Below are positions 1-9,662 of a stretch of 64,000 nt of DNA, piece by piece (position 1 is the stretch's first letter; each line of letters begins with the position of its first letter). The DNA comes from Salirhabdus euzebyi. Lineage in GTDB: Bacteria; Bacillota; Bacilli; Bacillales; Alkalibacillaceae. A model generated the notes under the pieces. It saw only the letters and a list, made by a program, of their open reading frames with translations. It was not told the origin of the DNA and did not search any database. The translations under genes and the position numbers were made by a program. The stretch spans positions 62,001 to 126,000 of the forward strand of contig NZ_JACHGH010000001.1 in the NCBI RefSeq assembly GCF_014207435.1. Reading direction: 5' to 3'.

Positions 1-2
1 AA

Positions 3-854
3 GAGCTCGATAAAATTTCACTCGAACGATACATGGTATCATACCCTATAAGTGAAACACTGTCTGTTGAAGGTTATATAATGGGGATAACTGATGGAAC
101 TGGACAAATGTTAAAGCGAGAGTTAGTCTTTTTTGCTAAAAGAGAAGATGGAACAACCCTTCAATTTGATCCTTATTGGCTCTTTCAGAGTAATTTCAGC
201 GGTGAAGGTATTAAGTTAAACGAAACAAATAATACTACTTTGAAATCTGAAGCACTAAAACGTTCAATAACCACTCGAGATGAAGTTAGAAATAAAAGAG
301 AGTATCAGCTTGATAAAATGAGAAAGTTTTTAGAGAATACATTTAAAGCACAATACGAGGAGACTCTGAAAAAGTTAGAGAAATATCAGAATGAAAATGT
401 TGATAACAAAAACAGTGCTCTTATTAACCAGATGAATGCCAATTTAATTGATATCGAGAACAAGAAGGAAGAACGATTAAACTTAATAGATAGACAAGTT
501 AATATTGGAATGAAACCACCCAAACGCGTTATCCAGCTAGAGTTGACTCCAAATGGAAGAAGTTCAAGATTAATTTCAACTGATTACAATGAAATAGTAG
601 AGAAATATGAGAGAGATAATGGACGAAGGAATGTTAAGATGATGGTCCCGTTAGCTTTGGTAGATTTTTATAGTGAAAGATTTAATGGAGAAGAACGATA
701 TATAATCCTTACTAATCAGAGTGATTATTTCCCTACCGAGGAATACCTTGAAGACTTACGCGATATTTTAAGCAAGGTGTACATTTACACAATTAATAAT
801 GGGGTCATCGTTGATGAGAGAGCAATGGCTGATGAGGTAATTACTATTAACTAA
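3..854 (+). CDS. C-terminal part of a probable SNF2/DEAD-type helicase (partial)
   Basis: The reading frame is open to the left edge of the window, so only the last 284 residues are present and the true start lies upstream. No catalytic helicase motif falls in this piece. It has a long charged segment, roughly residues 90 to 170, rich in Lys, Glu and Asn and likely to form a coiled coil, followed by a short basic Pro-Pro-Lys-Arg stretch and a mixed alpha/beta tail. This layout resembles the C-terminal tail of large helicases found in bacterial defence islands (for example DISARM-type helicases). That is inference from architecture and from the next gene, a DUF2075 helicase. The upstream part of the gene would decide it. 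Confidence 0.4.
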   Translation, partial: ELDKISLERYMVSYPISETLSVEGYIMGITDGTGQMLKRELVFFAKREDGTTLQFDPYWLFQSNFSGEGIKLNETNNTTLKSEALKRSITTRDEVRNKREYQLDKMRKFLENTFKAQYEETLKKLEKYQNENVDNKNSALINQMNANLIDIENKKEERLNLIDRQVNIGMKPPKRVIQLELTPNGRSSRLISTDYNEIVEKYERDNGRRNVKMMVPLALVDFYSERFNGEERYIILTNQSDYFPTEEYLEDLRDILSKVYIYTINNGVIVDERAMADEVITIN

Positions 855-1000
855 GAAGTATCTAATACTAAACAACGAAGCCTGAACTTAAGGTTAATTG
901 AAGTTAGCAAGGCTTATGAAGATGGTGGATGAACTAAAGTGGAGAAGTCATGGTATCACAATAGTAAAAGCTAAATGATTAATCAATAGGGGGGTTAATT

Positions 1001-2930
1001 ATGATTGTATACGAAGCAAGTAAACGAGAATTTCTAAACCATGTCGATCAAGATGTCCTTGTAAATCATATACTAAGTAAATTTGAAGTGAAACTGGGTC
1101 GTATAGGGAATCAGAAGTCCGTTCATGGGATAACTCTATGCTACATATGTACCGTGTATTAAACGACCAATCAATTCCAGATGATGCAGGGGTCGCCATT
1201 GAATATAAAATACCATACACTTCAAAAAGAGTAGACTTTCTTCTCTCAGGTCATGACGGCGATGTGGATTCAGTAGTTATAGTTGAACTAAAACAATGGT
1301 CTGAAGTTGAAAAGGTGGAGGGAAAAGAAGCTATTGTAAAGACAGCTTTAAACCGTGGTATACATGAAGTTGCCCACCCTTCTTATCAAGCCTGGTCGTA
1401 TGCAGCTTTAATTGAAGATTATAATGAAAATGTTCAAGAGCAATTAATTAAACTAAAGCCATGTGCATATTTACATAACTATAGAAAACTGCAAAATTAT
1501 CCTTTGACAGATAGTTATTATGACTATTACTTGAGCTTGGCACCAGTTTATGCGAAGGGTGATGTTGAAAACCTTCGTACCTTTATAAAGAAATATATTA
1601 AATATGGCGATAACAAGGATATTCTCTATCAAATAGAACAAGGCAGAATCAGGCCATCGAAGTCATTACAAGATTCTTTAGGTAGCATGTTAAAAGGAAA
1701 TCAAGAATTTGTTATGATTGATGAACAAAAGGTAATTTTTGAAACTGCTCTACAACTTGCTAAAAGAGCCATAAAAACTGGAACGGAACAAGTAATGATA
1801 GTTGAAGGAGGACCTGGAACTGGTAAGTCCGTATTAGCTATTAATTCACTTGTTGCTCTAACAAATAAATCTATGACATGTCAGTATGTTACTAAAAATT
1901 CTGCACCAAGAAATGTTTATTCTACTAAATTAAAAGGTGATTTTAGAAAAACCAGAATAGTAACTCATTTAAGGAATCTGGAAGTTACACAGAATCTGAA
2001 CTTGATGAACTAGATGTACTTATTGTTGATGAAGCGCATCGCCTAAATGAAAAATCAGGCATGTTTCAAAACTTAGGTGAAAATCAGGTGAAAGAAATAA
2101 TTCATGCAGCTAGTATGTCTATTTTCTTTATCGGCGAAAATCAACGGGTTACTTTAAAGGATATAGGTAGCGTTGATATGATAAGAAAATATGCAGGTGA
2201 ATATGGTGCAGAAATAACATCAGGGGTATTAGCTTCCCAATTTAGATGTGATGGATCAGATGGATATATTGCTTGGCTTGATGATGTACTTCAGATTCGT
2301 GAAACAGCCAATGCTAACGATATGGGAATTGATTATGACTTCCGAGTGTTTTCTAACCCTCATGAAATGAAAAGAGAGATTGAGGAGAAAAACAAAAAGA
2401 ATAATAAAGCAAGAATTGTTGCCGGATATTGTTGGGAATGGCCAAAGAAAAACCGTACCAAATCTAACTTTCATGATATTAGAATTGAGGAGCATGATTT
2501 TGGAATGAGTTGGAACCTAGATAACACACTAACCTGGGCAATAGATGAAAAATCTTTTCACGAAGCAGGCTGTATCCATACTTGCCAAGGGTTAGAGTTT
2601 GATTATGTGGGCGTAATTATTGGTGATGACTTACGATTTGAAGATGGAAAAGTTGTTACTGATCATTCTAAGCGAGCCAAAACAGATCAGTCTTTAAAAG
2701 GGATAAAAAAGCTGATGAAGGAAAATCCAACTGAGGGAGAGGAAATTGCAGATAAAATTATTAGAAATACTTATCGTACATTAATGACTAGAGGGCAGAA
2801 GGGATGTTATGTGTATTGTACGGATAAGAACTTGGAGTATTATTTAATGTCACGATTAAAACGAGAAAGTTTGTATCGTGAATACAGGAATGGAAATATG
2901 AAGGTTGCTGAGAGTAATAAAGTAGATTAA
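1001..2930 (+). pseudogene. DUF2075 family nuclease-helicase, broken by two frameshifts
   Basis: A protein of about 640 residues can be rebuilt across three frames. The start is ATG 1001 behind a GGGGGG Shine-Dalgarno. The first frame runs MIVYEASKREF to about 1102. Frame one then takes over (RESEVRSWDNSMLHMYRVL read from about 1105), and a second shift at the T run near 1968 leads into SYTESELDELDVLIVDEAHR. Both are explained by single missing bases. The N-terminal part has a nuclease-like pattern (RVDFLLSG, then VVIVELKQW, a possible PD-(D/E)xK core). The middle has Walker A GGPGTGKS near 1807-1830 and a DEAH box near 2025-2040, and the C-terminal part has helicase-like motifs such as HTCQGLEFDYVGV. 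DUF2075 proteins are nucleic-acid helicases often found near defence genes. It is likely a decayed gene, though sequencing error cannot be excluded. Confidence 0.75.
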
Positions 2931-3056
2931 AAGGAGAATGTCTTATCTAATTTTAAGGTAAATAAAACCACTTAAAACCTTCATATCGGAATGTTACTTT
3001 GATAAAATATAATTACTAAAAATTAAATAATTATTATAAACAAAAAGGGTGTTTGA

Positions 3057-4208
3057 ATGTCAGCGATTAATTTATGGAATTGGAGATACGAGATTAGTTT
3101 ATACCCAGAAATGAAAAGGCAAGTTGAAAATGAGGTATATAAGCTACAGCCTGAATATAAAAATCTGTATATAAACTTAATAAATTATTACTATTCTTTT
3201 ATATCGTTTGATATTATTCTCAATGCATTAGAACCTTCTACAACTAAGAATTTTAATGAACTAGGGTTTGATGAGCTATCTATTTTACGCAAAAAAATTA
3301 AATATATTCCAACGCTTATACGCAAAAATCAAAAAAGAAGAATGGAATATGTATGTGAAATTAATCCTCAATTCAGTGAAATCTTAAATGACCTATTTAA
3401 ACAAGGGTGTAGACAAACAAAGAATTTAGATTATAGTTATCCATTTAAAATAATGTTTGGAAAATACTTTAATGAGATTCTATCATATACGCAACAGCTT
3501 GAAAAACTTCAGAAGAATGAAAAACAAGAGAAAATTCATTCAAGTAAGTTAATGGAATTTATTAATAGTACCATAAAAAAGGCCACTAATGATCTAAATT
3601 TACACAAACGATTTGGGGAATATTCCAATTTAGAATATAAAATAGAAATTACCGAGAGAAATGGTGGTTATGCCGAATGGTGGGCCCGTGAGCTTTCTGA
3701 TGAGGATAAGGATAAGCTTGTAATAATAAAGAATCAAAATACGTTAAATAAAGATGATTTGGAATTAACTCTTTATCATGAAGTTTATCCGGGGCACGGA
3801 CACTTTTATGATGCTGCAAGAAGACAAAGGAAACATCCCTTTTTTGATCACGGTGCTCTTTGCCTTATAGAAGGATGGGCAACATACTGTGAATGGAACA
3901 CAGTTAACAGTGATTATGCTTCTTACCTTAGGAGTAATGCGGGGGCTTATTTCAAGTTGTTAGATAGAGGGAAAGATATTGATGAATTATTATATGAATT
4001 ATTCAAAAAGCAACTAAAACATAATACTGAAAAACAAGCATTATATGCAATAACATATTTTTCAGAGTACCCAGGGTTTAACGAATCATATTTTATGGGT
4101 GCATACTGGCTCGATTATAAAATTAATATTGGTGACTTCAGTAATCCGGTTGACTTTCTGGAATTTCTAAGTGTAAAACCTTGGGGGGACTTTTTTGCAT
4201 TATGGTGA
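3057..4208 (+). CDS. DUF885-like zinc metallopeptidase
   Basis: This 383-residue protein carries the sequence HEVYPGH at residues 241-247 and LIEGWATYCE around residue 272. These match the two signatures of DUF885 family gluzincin-like peptidases (HExxPGH, then EGWAxYxE), which supply zinc ligands and the catalytic Glu. It is shorter than typical DUF885 enzymes of 500-600 residues, and I see no signal peptide, so it probably acts in the cytoplasm. ATG 3057 follows AAAAGGGTG. Its stop codon overlaps the start of the next gene, a membrane protein, so the two are translationally coupled. The location between a DUF2075 helicase and a restriction-modification pair suggests a defence or stress role; that is inference. 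Confidence 0.65.
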   Translation: MSAINLWNWRYEISLYPEMKRQVENEVYKLQPEYKNLYINLINYYYSFISFDIILNALEPSTTKNFNELGFDELSILRKKIKYIPTLIRKNQKRRMEYVCEINPQFSEILNDLFKQGCRQTKNLDYSYPFKIMFGKYFNEILSYTQQLEKLQKNEKQEKIHSSKLMEFINSTIKKATNDLNLHKRFGEYSNLEYKIEITERNGGYAEWWARELSDEDKDKLVIIKNQNTLNKDDLELTLYHEVYPGHGHFYDAARRQRKHPFFDHGALCLIEGWATYCEWNTVNSDYASYLRSNAGAYFKLLDRGKDIDELLYELFKKQLKHNTEKQALYAITYFSEYPGFNESYFMGAYWLDYKINIGDFSNPVDFLEFLSVKPWGDFFALW

Positions 4209-5281
4209 AAAATGTAAAGTATTTCCTTGTTAATGCAGTAGGTTTAGGGAGTAAAACTATTGACTTATTTCCAGAGAAGCGGGAGAATCTTGTGGAAATT
4301 CCTCGAATTATGCAATATGAAAATATTCATCTAGGTAATGATAATAGCCAAATCTATGTAAATTCTCTTAACTCATATTTAATAATTGATTTTGTTGGTG
4401 AGTATAAAAACCAAGAGAAAGCTATTGAAGCATACAACCAGAATTTTAACACTGATTATAAAAAGTCTTTAAATCTATTTAACAAAACGATAGAAGTTAT
4501 AAGTGATTTTGACACGTCAATGCAACTTTTAGTAATCGAAGATAGTTCAGTTAATGAAGTAAATATTAAAGTAGAGTATGGAAGAGTGAAATTATATACA
4601 AATTCAAATATAAAAGGGTTATTACATCTAGATAAGGAACTAAAAATGTACTATAGGACGTTTTTAGATGCTTGTTTAATATATCTAACTTGTGAAAAAT
4701 TAGATAAGTTTTTAAAAAACTTGACTACTACTAAAAATATTAATAACGAAATACAAAATTTATTAGCAATTTATTCACAAGAATTATTTAAGCTTTCTAA
4801 ACCACAATTTTATCTTACATACCAGCCAGAAATAAGGATTATGGAGCTTTTTTATAAGTCATGGAAAATCGAGGGATATATTAATAAAGTAAAAAGTAAC
4901 TTTAATCAGTCGGTATCTAACTATTCTTTTCTCTGGAATTATCGGAACCAGGTGTCCCAAAAAAGAATGAATACATATTTACTTTGTCTCACAGTATTAA
5001 CTGCTTATACTCCAATAATGGAGATTCTAAAACAATTTGGTTTAACATCACTAACCACAGAGGTAACTATACTTATACTGGTTACAATTATTTTAATAAT
5101 TTTCAAGCCATTATTTGTTTTTATTACATTAATGATAAAAACTCTCTACTTTAAACTATCATTTTTTTATATAAATAATTTATTTCATTCTGCTAAACAT
5201 AGAAAAATATATAAGGTCAAACTATGGCGAAAGATTATAAATTCATTAGGCTCTAAAAAGAATAATAAGATTGAAATGTAA
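4202..5281 (+). CDS. Hypothetical protein with C-terminal membrane segments, coupled to the peptidase
   Basis: I do not recognise this 359-residue family. ATG 4202 overlaps the stop of the preceding DUF885-like gene (ATGGTGA arrangement), with a G-run upstream. An in-frame TTG at 4181 is possible but less well placed. The first 250 or so residues are soluble and AT-rich in codon use. The last 110 hold two or three hydrophobic helices (around residues 260-280 and 285-320), ending in a very basic tail. A soluble protease linked to a membrane-anchored partner resembles many two-gene effector/sensor arrangements, but no motif supports a specific role. Confidence 0.55.
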   Translation: MVKNVKYFLVNAVGLGSKTIDLFPEKRENLVEIPRIMQYENIHLGNDNSQIYVNSLNSYLIIDFVGEYKNQEKAIEAYNQNFNTDYKKSLNLFNKTIEVISDFDTSMQLLVIEDSSVNEVNIKVEYGRVKLYTNSNIKGLLHLDKELKMYYRTFLDACLIYLTCEKLDKFLKNLTTTKNINNEIQNLLAIYSQELFKLSKPQFYLTYQPEIRIMELFYKSWKIEGYINKVKSNFNQSVSNYSFLWNYRNQVSQKRMNTYLLCLTVLTAYTPIMEILKQFGLTSLTTEVTILILVTIILIIFKPLFVFITLMIKTLYFKLSFFYINNLFHSAKHRKIYKVKLWRKIINSLGSKKNNKIEM

Positions 5282-6119
5282 AAATATAGTTCGTTAAGGT
5301 ATTACCGTTTCAGACAGGGGACAGTTTCAAAATCCTTGTCTTCTTTTATAAATCAAAAAATATTTGGAGGGTTACCATTAAATACTTATGCGAGCGAGGA
5401 TAAAGGTGTGACTACCAACTATGTTAATTGATAAGAACAGCATCAAAGCTTATAGTTAAAATTGGAATAAATGGATATGCTATTATTTAGTTTAAAGATT
5501 TTTTCTCAATGGAGAGAGCTGTATGCTTTTGCTGATATAGAAATGGCAACAATTTTTCCATATGGCTACGCTGTTTTTAAATGATTAATCATGATTTGTA
5601 GAATAAAAAGGAAACAACGATGATGACATAATCTCAACGAGACCAATAGAAATAAATGTCTGATGTCTTGAAATCAAATCTTCTAAAATATCCCTCACCA
5701 CATGTTTGTTCATCGTTAAAATCAGCAGCATGAAAGTAAAACCCAAAATGGTACCTACAATAAACAACTCGGAAAGTAGAAAGGTTCAAATAATTTTCGA
5801 AAATTTTATTGGCTATTTTATTGGGGTTTCTTGTCTCTGCACATCCTTTTCGTTGCTGTTCCACCAGTGTAAAAGACATTCCTCTCATTTAAAATCTCAC
5901 ATTAAAATTCCAGTTTGGTAATAAGCATATAGGTTTCATAGAAAGAAGTATGTCGTATGTCAAACCGCTTTTTTAGGTGATATAGAAAGTTTTAATAACC
6001 AGCAAATAGGTAATGGTGAAAGAAGAATGGCACTTAACTTTCCTAAAATTCTAAAAATGGTCATACATTGTTATGAAGTGATGTATTGAATTCTAACTAC
6101 TTGTATAGGAGTGAAATGA
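5282..6119. other. Long intergenic stretch with degenerate coding-like remnants
   Basis: No convincing gene fills these 838 bases. A short frame at 5471-5584 encodes a 37-residue hydrophobic peptide without a good ribosome site. The minus strand between 5585 and 5888 has two overlapping frames with membrane-like composition (ILGFTFMLLILTM), which look like a decayed membrane protein. A GACAGGGGACAGTTT motif sits at 5313-5327. The FBP aldolase promoter presumably lies at the right end. Confidence 0.5.
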
Positions 6120-7016
6120 ATGCAGGGAAAATACTTAGACATAATGAGGAACGGAAAAGGTTTTATCGCAGCACTTGACCAAAGTGGTGGGAGTACACCA
6201 AAGGCGCTTGCTGCTTATGGGATAGCTGAAAACGAATATTCCACTGACAAAGAAATGTTTGATCTTGTGCATGATATGAGAACTCGAATTATTACTTCTC
6301 CAGCATTTGATTCGGAGCATATTCTTGGGGCTATTTTATTTGAACAAACGATGGATCGTGAAATCGAAGGCAAATATACTGGGGATTATTTGAAAGAGGA
6401 AAAAGGCATTGTTCCATTTCTTAAAGTGGATAAAGGACTTGCGGAGCTTTCTAATGGTGTTCAGTTGATGAAACCAATCAAAAATCTGGATGAACTACTG
6501 GAGAGAGCTAATGACCGTGGTATGTTCGGAACAAAAATGCGTTCGGTGATTAAAGAAGCGAATGAAGATGGAATTAAAGAAGTGGTTAGTCAGCAGTTCG
6601 AAATTGGTAAAAAGATTATTAGTTCTGGACTTGTACCAATCATTGAGCCAGAAGTAGATATTCATAGTGCCGATAAAGAACAGTCGGAAAATATATTAAA
6701 GCAGGAAATCAAAAAACACCTGGATCAATTAGAAAAGAATGAATTTGTGATGTTGAAGCTTACGATTCCTACGATGGTAAATCACTATAAGGAGCTTGTT
6801 GAACATTCTCAAGTTGTTCGTGTAGTAGCTTTATCAGGTGGATATTCTAGAGAGGAAGCAAATGCAAAACTAAAAGATAATGAAGGGTTGATTGCTAGTT
6901 TTTCTAGAGCATTGACGGAAGATTTGAGTGTGAAGCAGTCTGATGAAGAATTTAATGCAGCATTAAGGAAGTCAGTTGAATCTATTTATGATGCGTCTGT
7001 TAATAAGGATAGATAA
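6120..7016 (+). CDS. fda: Fructose-bisphosphate aldolase class I
   Basis: This enzyme cleaves fructose 1,6-bisphosphate to dihydroxyacetone phosphate and glyceraldehyde 3-phosphate in cytoplasmic glycolysis/gluconeogenesis by a Schiff-base mechanism. Its 298 residues match the staphylococcal-type class I aldolase along the whole length: [19 protein letters not shown] near residue 12, [24 protein letters not shown], the Schiff-base lysine region VMLKLTIPT with K213, and [14 protein letters not shown] 6120 follows AGGAGTG at a suitable distance. It stands alone between defence-type genes, so it may be an old core gene interrupted by island material. Assignment is firm. Confidence 0.95.
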   Translation: MQGKYLDIMRNGKGFIAALDQSGGSTPKALAAYGIAENEYSTDKEMFDLVHDMRTRIITSPAFDSEHILGAILFEQTMDREIEGKYTGDYLKEEKGIVPFLKVDKGLAELSNGVQLMKPIKNLDELLERANDRGMFGTKMRSVIKEANEDGIKEVVSQQFEIGKKIISSGLVPIIEPEVDIHSADKEQSENILKQEIKKHLDQLEKNEFVMLKLTIPTMVNHYKELVEHSQVVRVVALSGGYSREEANAKLKDNEGLIASFSRALTEDLSVKQSDEEFNAALRKSVESIYDASVNKDR

Positions 7017-7499
7017 TAAATAACATTTTGAGCTTTTATAATCCTTCTATCGTTGTAATTTCAAATGTATGGAGTAGGATTGGGATTACCTTATTTTTAA
7101 TATAAATCTTGGAAATGGTTTTACAAACTTTGTGTGATATAAAGGTCGGAGCCTCTTGTGGACAAATGTCCATAAATGGGTCTGACTTTTTTTGTACTAT
7201 AGGAAAGTATAAATTTTAACAATGAGATGGGTCTCGACGTAAATCAAAATTTTAAGTCTATAGTATAAGTGTAACTAGGGAATTACGCTTCGGTTGAAGT
7301 CTTGGTGATTTTGGCCAATGAAATTTATCCCAATGCTATATAATTTACCACACTGTGACAAAGCTGCTTAGATCAAAATGCAATGTAATTAACAAAATTG
7401 AGTTATTGATTTCTTGTCCTGGATTATAATCTCTGAGTAATAGGACAAGCAGAACTCTTCATAAGATAATTTATGATTGTTTTATGGGGGGACAACCAA
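7017..7499. other. Intergenic region between fda and the methyltransferase gene
   Basis: I see no gene in these 480 bases. A possible terminator lies at 7144-7191: outer arms GTCGGA and TCTGAC surround a perfect TGGACA/TGTCCA stem at 7159-7172, with seven T residues after it. The rest is AT-rich with no recognisable element. The upstream signals of the methyltransferase gene lie at the right end. Confidence 0.4.
7144..7194 (+). terminator. Possible rho-independent terminator after fda
   Basis: A perfect 6-bp stem (TGGACA, loop AA, TGTCCA at 7159-7172) sits inside longer weak arms GTCGGA/TCTGAC and is followed by TTTTTTT. It lies 130 bases after the aldolase stop, so the pairing with fda is plausible but not certain. 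Confidence 0.4.
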
Positions 7500-8333
7500 T
7501 TGGATATAACTGTTTATAACAAAGATGTCACTAAGGGAATGGAAGAAATTGATACTGGGTCAGTTGACTTAATCATTACAAGCCCGCCTTATTGGAATTT
7601 AAAAGATTATAAGCATCCTAAGCAATTAGGTTTGAATTTAACTTATAAACATTATCTGGTAGTGTTAGAGAAAGTTTTATTAGAGTGTATGAGGGTAATT
7701 AGGCATGATGCTTTTATATGTATTAATGTAGGAGATGTTAGAGAAAAAGCAAAGGAAAGTATAACTCAAAGACCCAGGCTGTACTCTATTCAAGCATCCA
7801 TAATAAACTACTTTTTAACCATGGATTTTGACTTATTTCAACACTTCATTTGGGAAAAACATAGTGTGAAAAAAGATAACCTAATTCATGGTTCTACGTG
7901 TAATGGTAAATACAAAGATTTTGCTGTTCCACCATTCTTATATTCAGATCTAAATACAGAACATATTTTAGTGTTTAGAAAACCTGGTATAAGGAAGCGT
8001 CCTACTTTAGAAGAACGCCAAAGTAGTGAACATAATTTAATAAAGAAAATTACACTACAGGATTGGCTTCATCCTGTCTGGAAGATAAATTCCCCGAGAA
8101 AGGGGCAGCATAAGGGGACTTTTCCTAAAGAAATTCCACATAGGCTTATTAAAATATTTAGCTTAAAAGGAGAAACAGTATTAGATCCATTTGCGGGAAC
8201 TGGTACAACGCTTGTTAGTGCAATCGAGAATCAAAGAAATGCCATTGGATATGAACTGAATAGTGATTTCATTCAACCATTCATTGATGAATATGAACTA
8301 ACTAAGAGAAGTTATGAGTTTGTTAAAGACTAG
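7500..8333 (+). CDS. Beta-class DNA methyltransferase of a restriction-modification system (probable N4-cytosine)
   Basis: The protein transfers a methyl group from S-adenosylmethionine to DNA bases. Motif IV is SPPYW at residues 28-32 and motif I is DPFAGTGTT at 229-237. This order (IV before I) defines the beta class, and the SPPY form favours N4-cytosine methylation. I chose TTG 7500 because a run of six G residues (7486-7491) lies eight bases upstream; ATG 7473 is in frame but lacks a good ribosome site. The resulting length is 277 residues. The gene converges on the endonuclease gene and the two stop codons overlap in a CTAG palindrome, a classic type II layout. Target specificity cannot be read from sequence. 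Confidence 0.88.
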   Translation: MDITVYNKDVTKGMEEIDTGSVDLIITSPPYWNLKDYKHPKQLGLNLTYKHYLVVLEKVLLECMRVIRHDAFICINVGDVREKAKESITQRPRLYSIQASIINYFLTMDFDLFQHFIWEKHSVKKDNLIHGSTCNGKYKDFAVPPFLYSDLNTEHILVFRKPGIRKRPTLEERQSSEHNLIKKITLQDWLHPVWKINSPRKGQHKGTFPKEIPHRLIKIFSLKGETVLDPFAGTGTTLVSAIENQRNAIGYELNSDFIQPFIDEYELTKRSYEFVKD

Positions 8334-9442
8334 TTTGAAATCTGAGGTGGATCATTTTCATTATTATTAATTAAATGGGGCAATGCCACTTCTTCTTCAT
8401 ATGTAGTTAACCATTCTAACAAGCTGATGTATTGAGCATCAGAAATCTCAATAGCATTTTGTTGAATAAAAAGATTAAATAAAATTGGATAAACAAAACT
8501 ATTCAGGTCCTCATGTGCCTTAGCTAAAAATATGTCTTTCTCTAACACTTTGTTAATTTTGAAGCCAAATACTTGTGGCCAGTACTTCGGTTTTCCATCT
8601 GTGATAGCCTTTACTTCATCTAACCATAAAGGGTCTGTAAGTTTTTTGTCGAATCTTTGACAGTATTGTTCACGGCTTACTAAAGGAATAGTTACAGTTC
8701 CTATCCATATCTCTTTAATGATCCAATCAGGGTGAATTTGCTTATTTTCTTCCCAATAGCTCCTAACTGCAACTTGAGTACTTTGTGGTCCGGAAAATCT
8801 TATAAATATAACTTTATCATTTTCGGCAAGTTCATTAGGGTCAGTTAAATTTTTAGGGCACCATATTCCAGATTTCATTGCAGGGAGTACATTGATTCCA
8901 TTTAAACGTTGTACTCTTTCACTATAGAAGTTTTTCTTAGTAGCACTAAAAAGCCATGTTTTGTGAGCTATACCGCTTCTCCCCTTGATCTGTTTATGTA
9001 AAAATCTATCATGATTTTCCTTTACAAAATTGTCAAAATCATCATAATCAAGCTCATAAATATCAATGGGATATTTTTCGAGCAGTCCCTTTGGAGGGGT
9101 GTTGTTTCTTAAAACAATTATACAACCTCTGTTTTTAAGGAAGTTCTTAAAAGCTGTTGAATAATTTGGGTCCTTATGATAATTGAATTCGGAAGTGAGA
9201 AATTTAACTTCTGCTGGTCGCCCGTCCTTGTGAAAAGAATCATTTTTAAAAATAATGTTATCAACATCAGGAAAGTTTCCATTATAAATACTAATGTCAT
9301 TTACAATACTATTCTTGGATTTGTATTGAATATTCCCCTCTTTAACAACCAATTTAAGAACAAGTTTACTGTAGGTTACTCTTTGGTACATATATTCATA
9401 TAGTACCCTTTCTTGTAAGTATGATCTTCCTCCAATTGTCAT
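8330..9442 (-). CDS. Type II restriction endonuclease, PD-(D/E)xK fold with EVE-like C-terminal half
   Basis: This is the probable partner of the convergent methyltransferase. Near the N terminus it shows PD at residues 58-59, followed by EVK at 78-80, a good PD-(D/E)xK nuclease core. The next segment has the beta-strand pattern CIIVLRN expected of the fold. The C-terminal half (TWLFSATKKNF, then NDKVIFIRFSG, later YWPQVFGFKI) resembles a PUA/EVE-like DNA-base-reading domain; that reading is tentative. I chose ATG 9442, eleven bases after AAGGAG; the GTG at 9454 overlaps the ribosome site. The length is 370 residues. I do not know its target sequence. Confidence 0.65.
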   Translation of the reverse strand: MTIGGRSYLQERVLYEYMYQRVTYSKLVLKLVVKEGNIQYKSKNSIVNDISIYNGNFPDVDNIIFKNDSFHKDGRPAEVKFLTSEFNYHKDPNYSTAFKNFLKNRGCIIVLRNNTPPKGLLEKYPIDIYELDYDDFDNFVKENHDRFLHKQIKGRSGIAHKTWLFSATKKNFYSERVQRLNGINVLPAMKSGIWCPKNLTDPNELAENDKVIFIRFSGPQSTQVAVRSYWEENKQIHPDWIIKEIWIGTVTIPLVSREQYCQRFDKKLTDPLWLDEVKAITDGKPKYWPQVFGFKINKVLEKDIFLAKAHEDLNSFVYPILFNLFIQQNAIEISDAQYISLLEWLTTYEEEVALPHLINNNENDPPQISN

Positions 9443-9662
9443 GTAAACAAGCACTCCTTTGCAGTATTATTTACATGAAGATAGAAGAAGATACATTCCA
9501 AGTATAAATTCAATATGTCTTTTAATCCCCACTGTTTTTGAGGTAGGTAATATGAAATTATGTGATAAGTACAATACTACATTAGAACATTCTCAACATA
9601 TAAAAAGATATTTCTACTCATCCTATGCTTAAGTATTAGTTTAAGAGCTAAGGAGCATAACG

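Noticed and set aside
5585-5921. Several overlapping frames on both strands with membrane-like composition
   Set aside because: No start signals and no coherent domain; described only as possible remnants in the intergenic entry.
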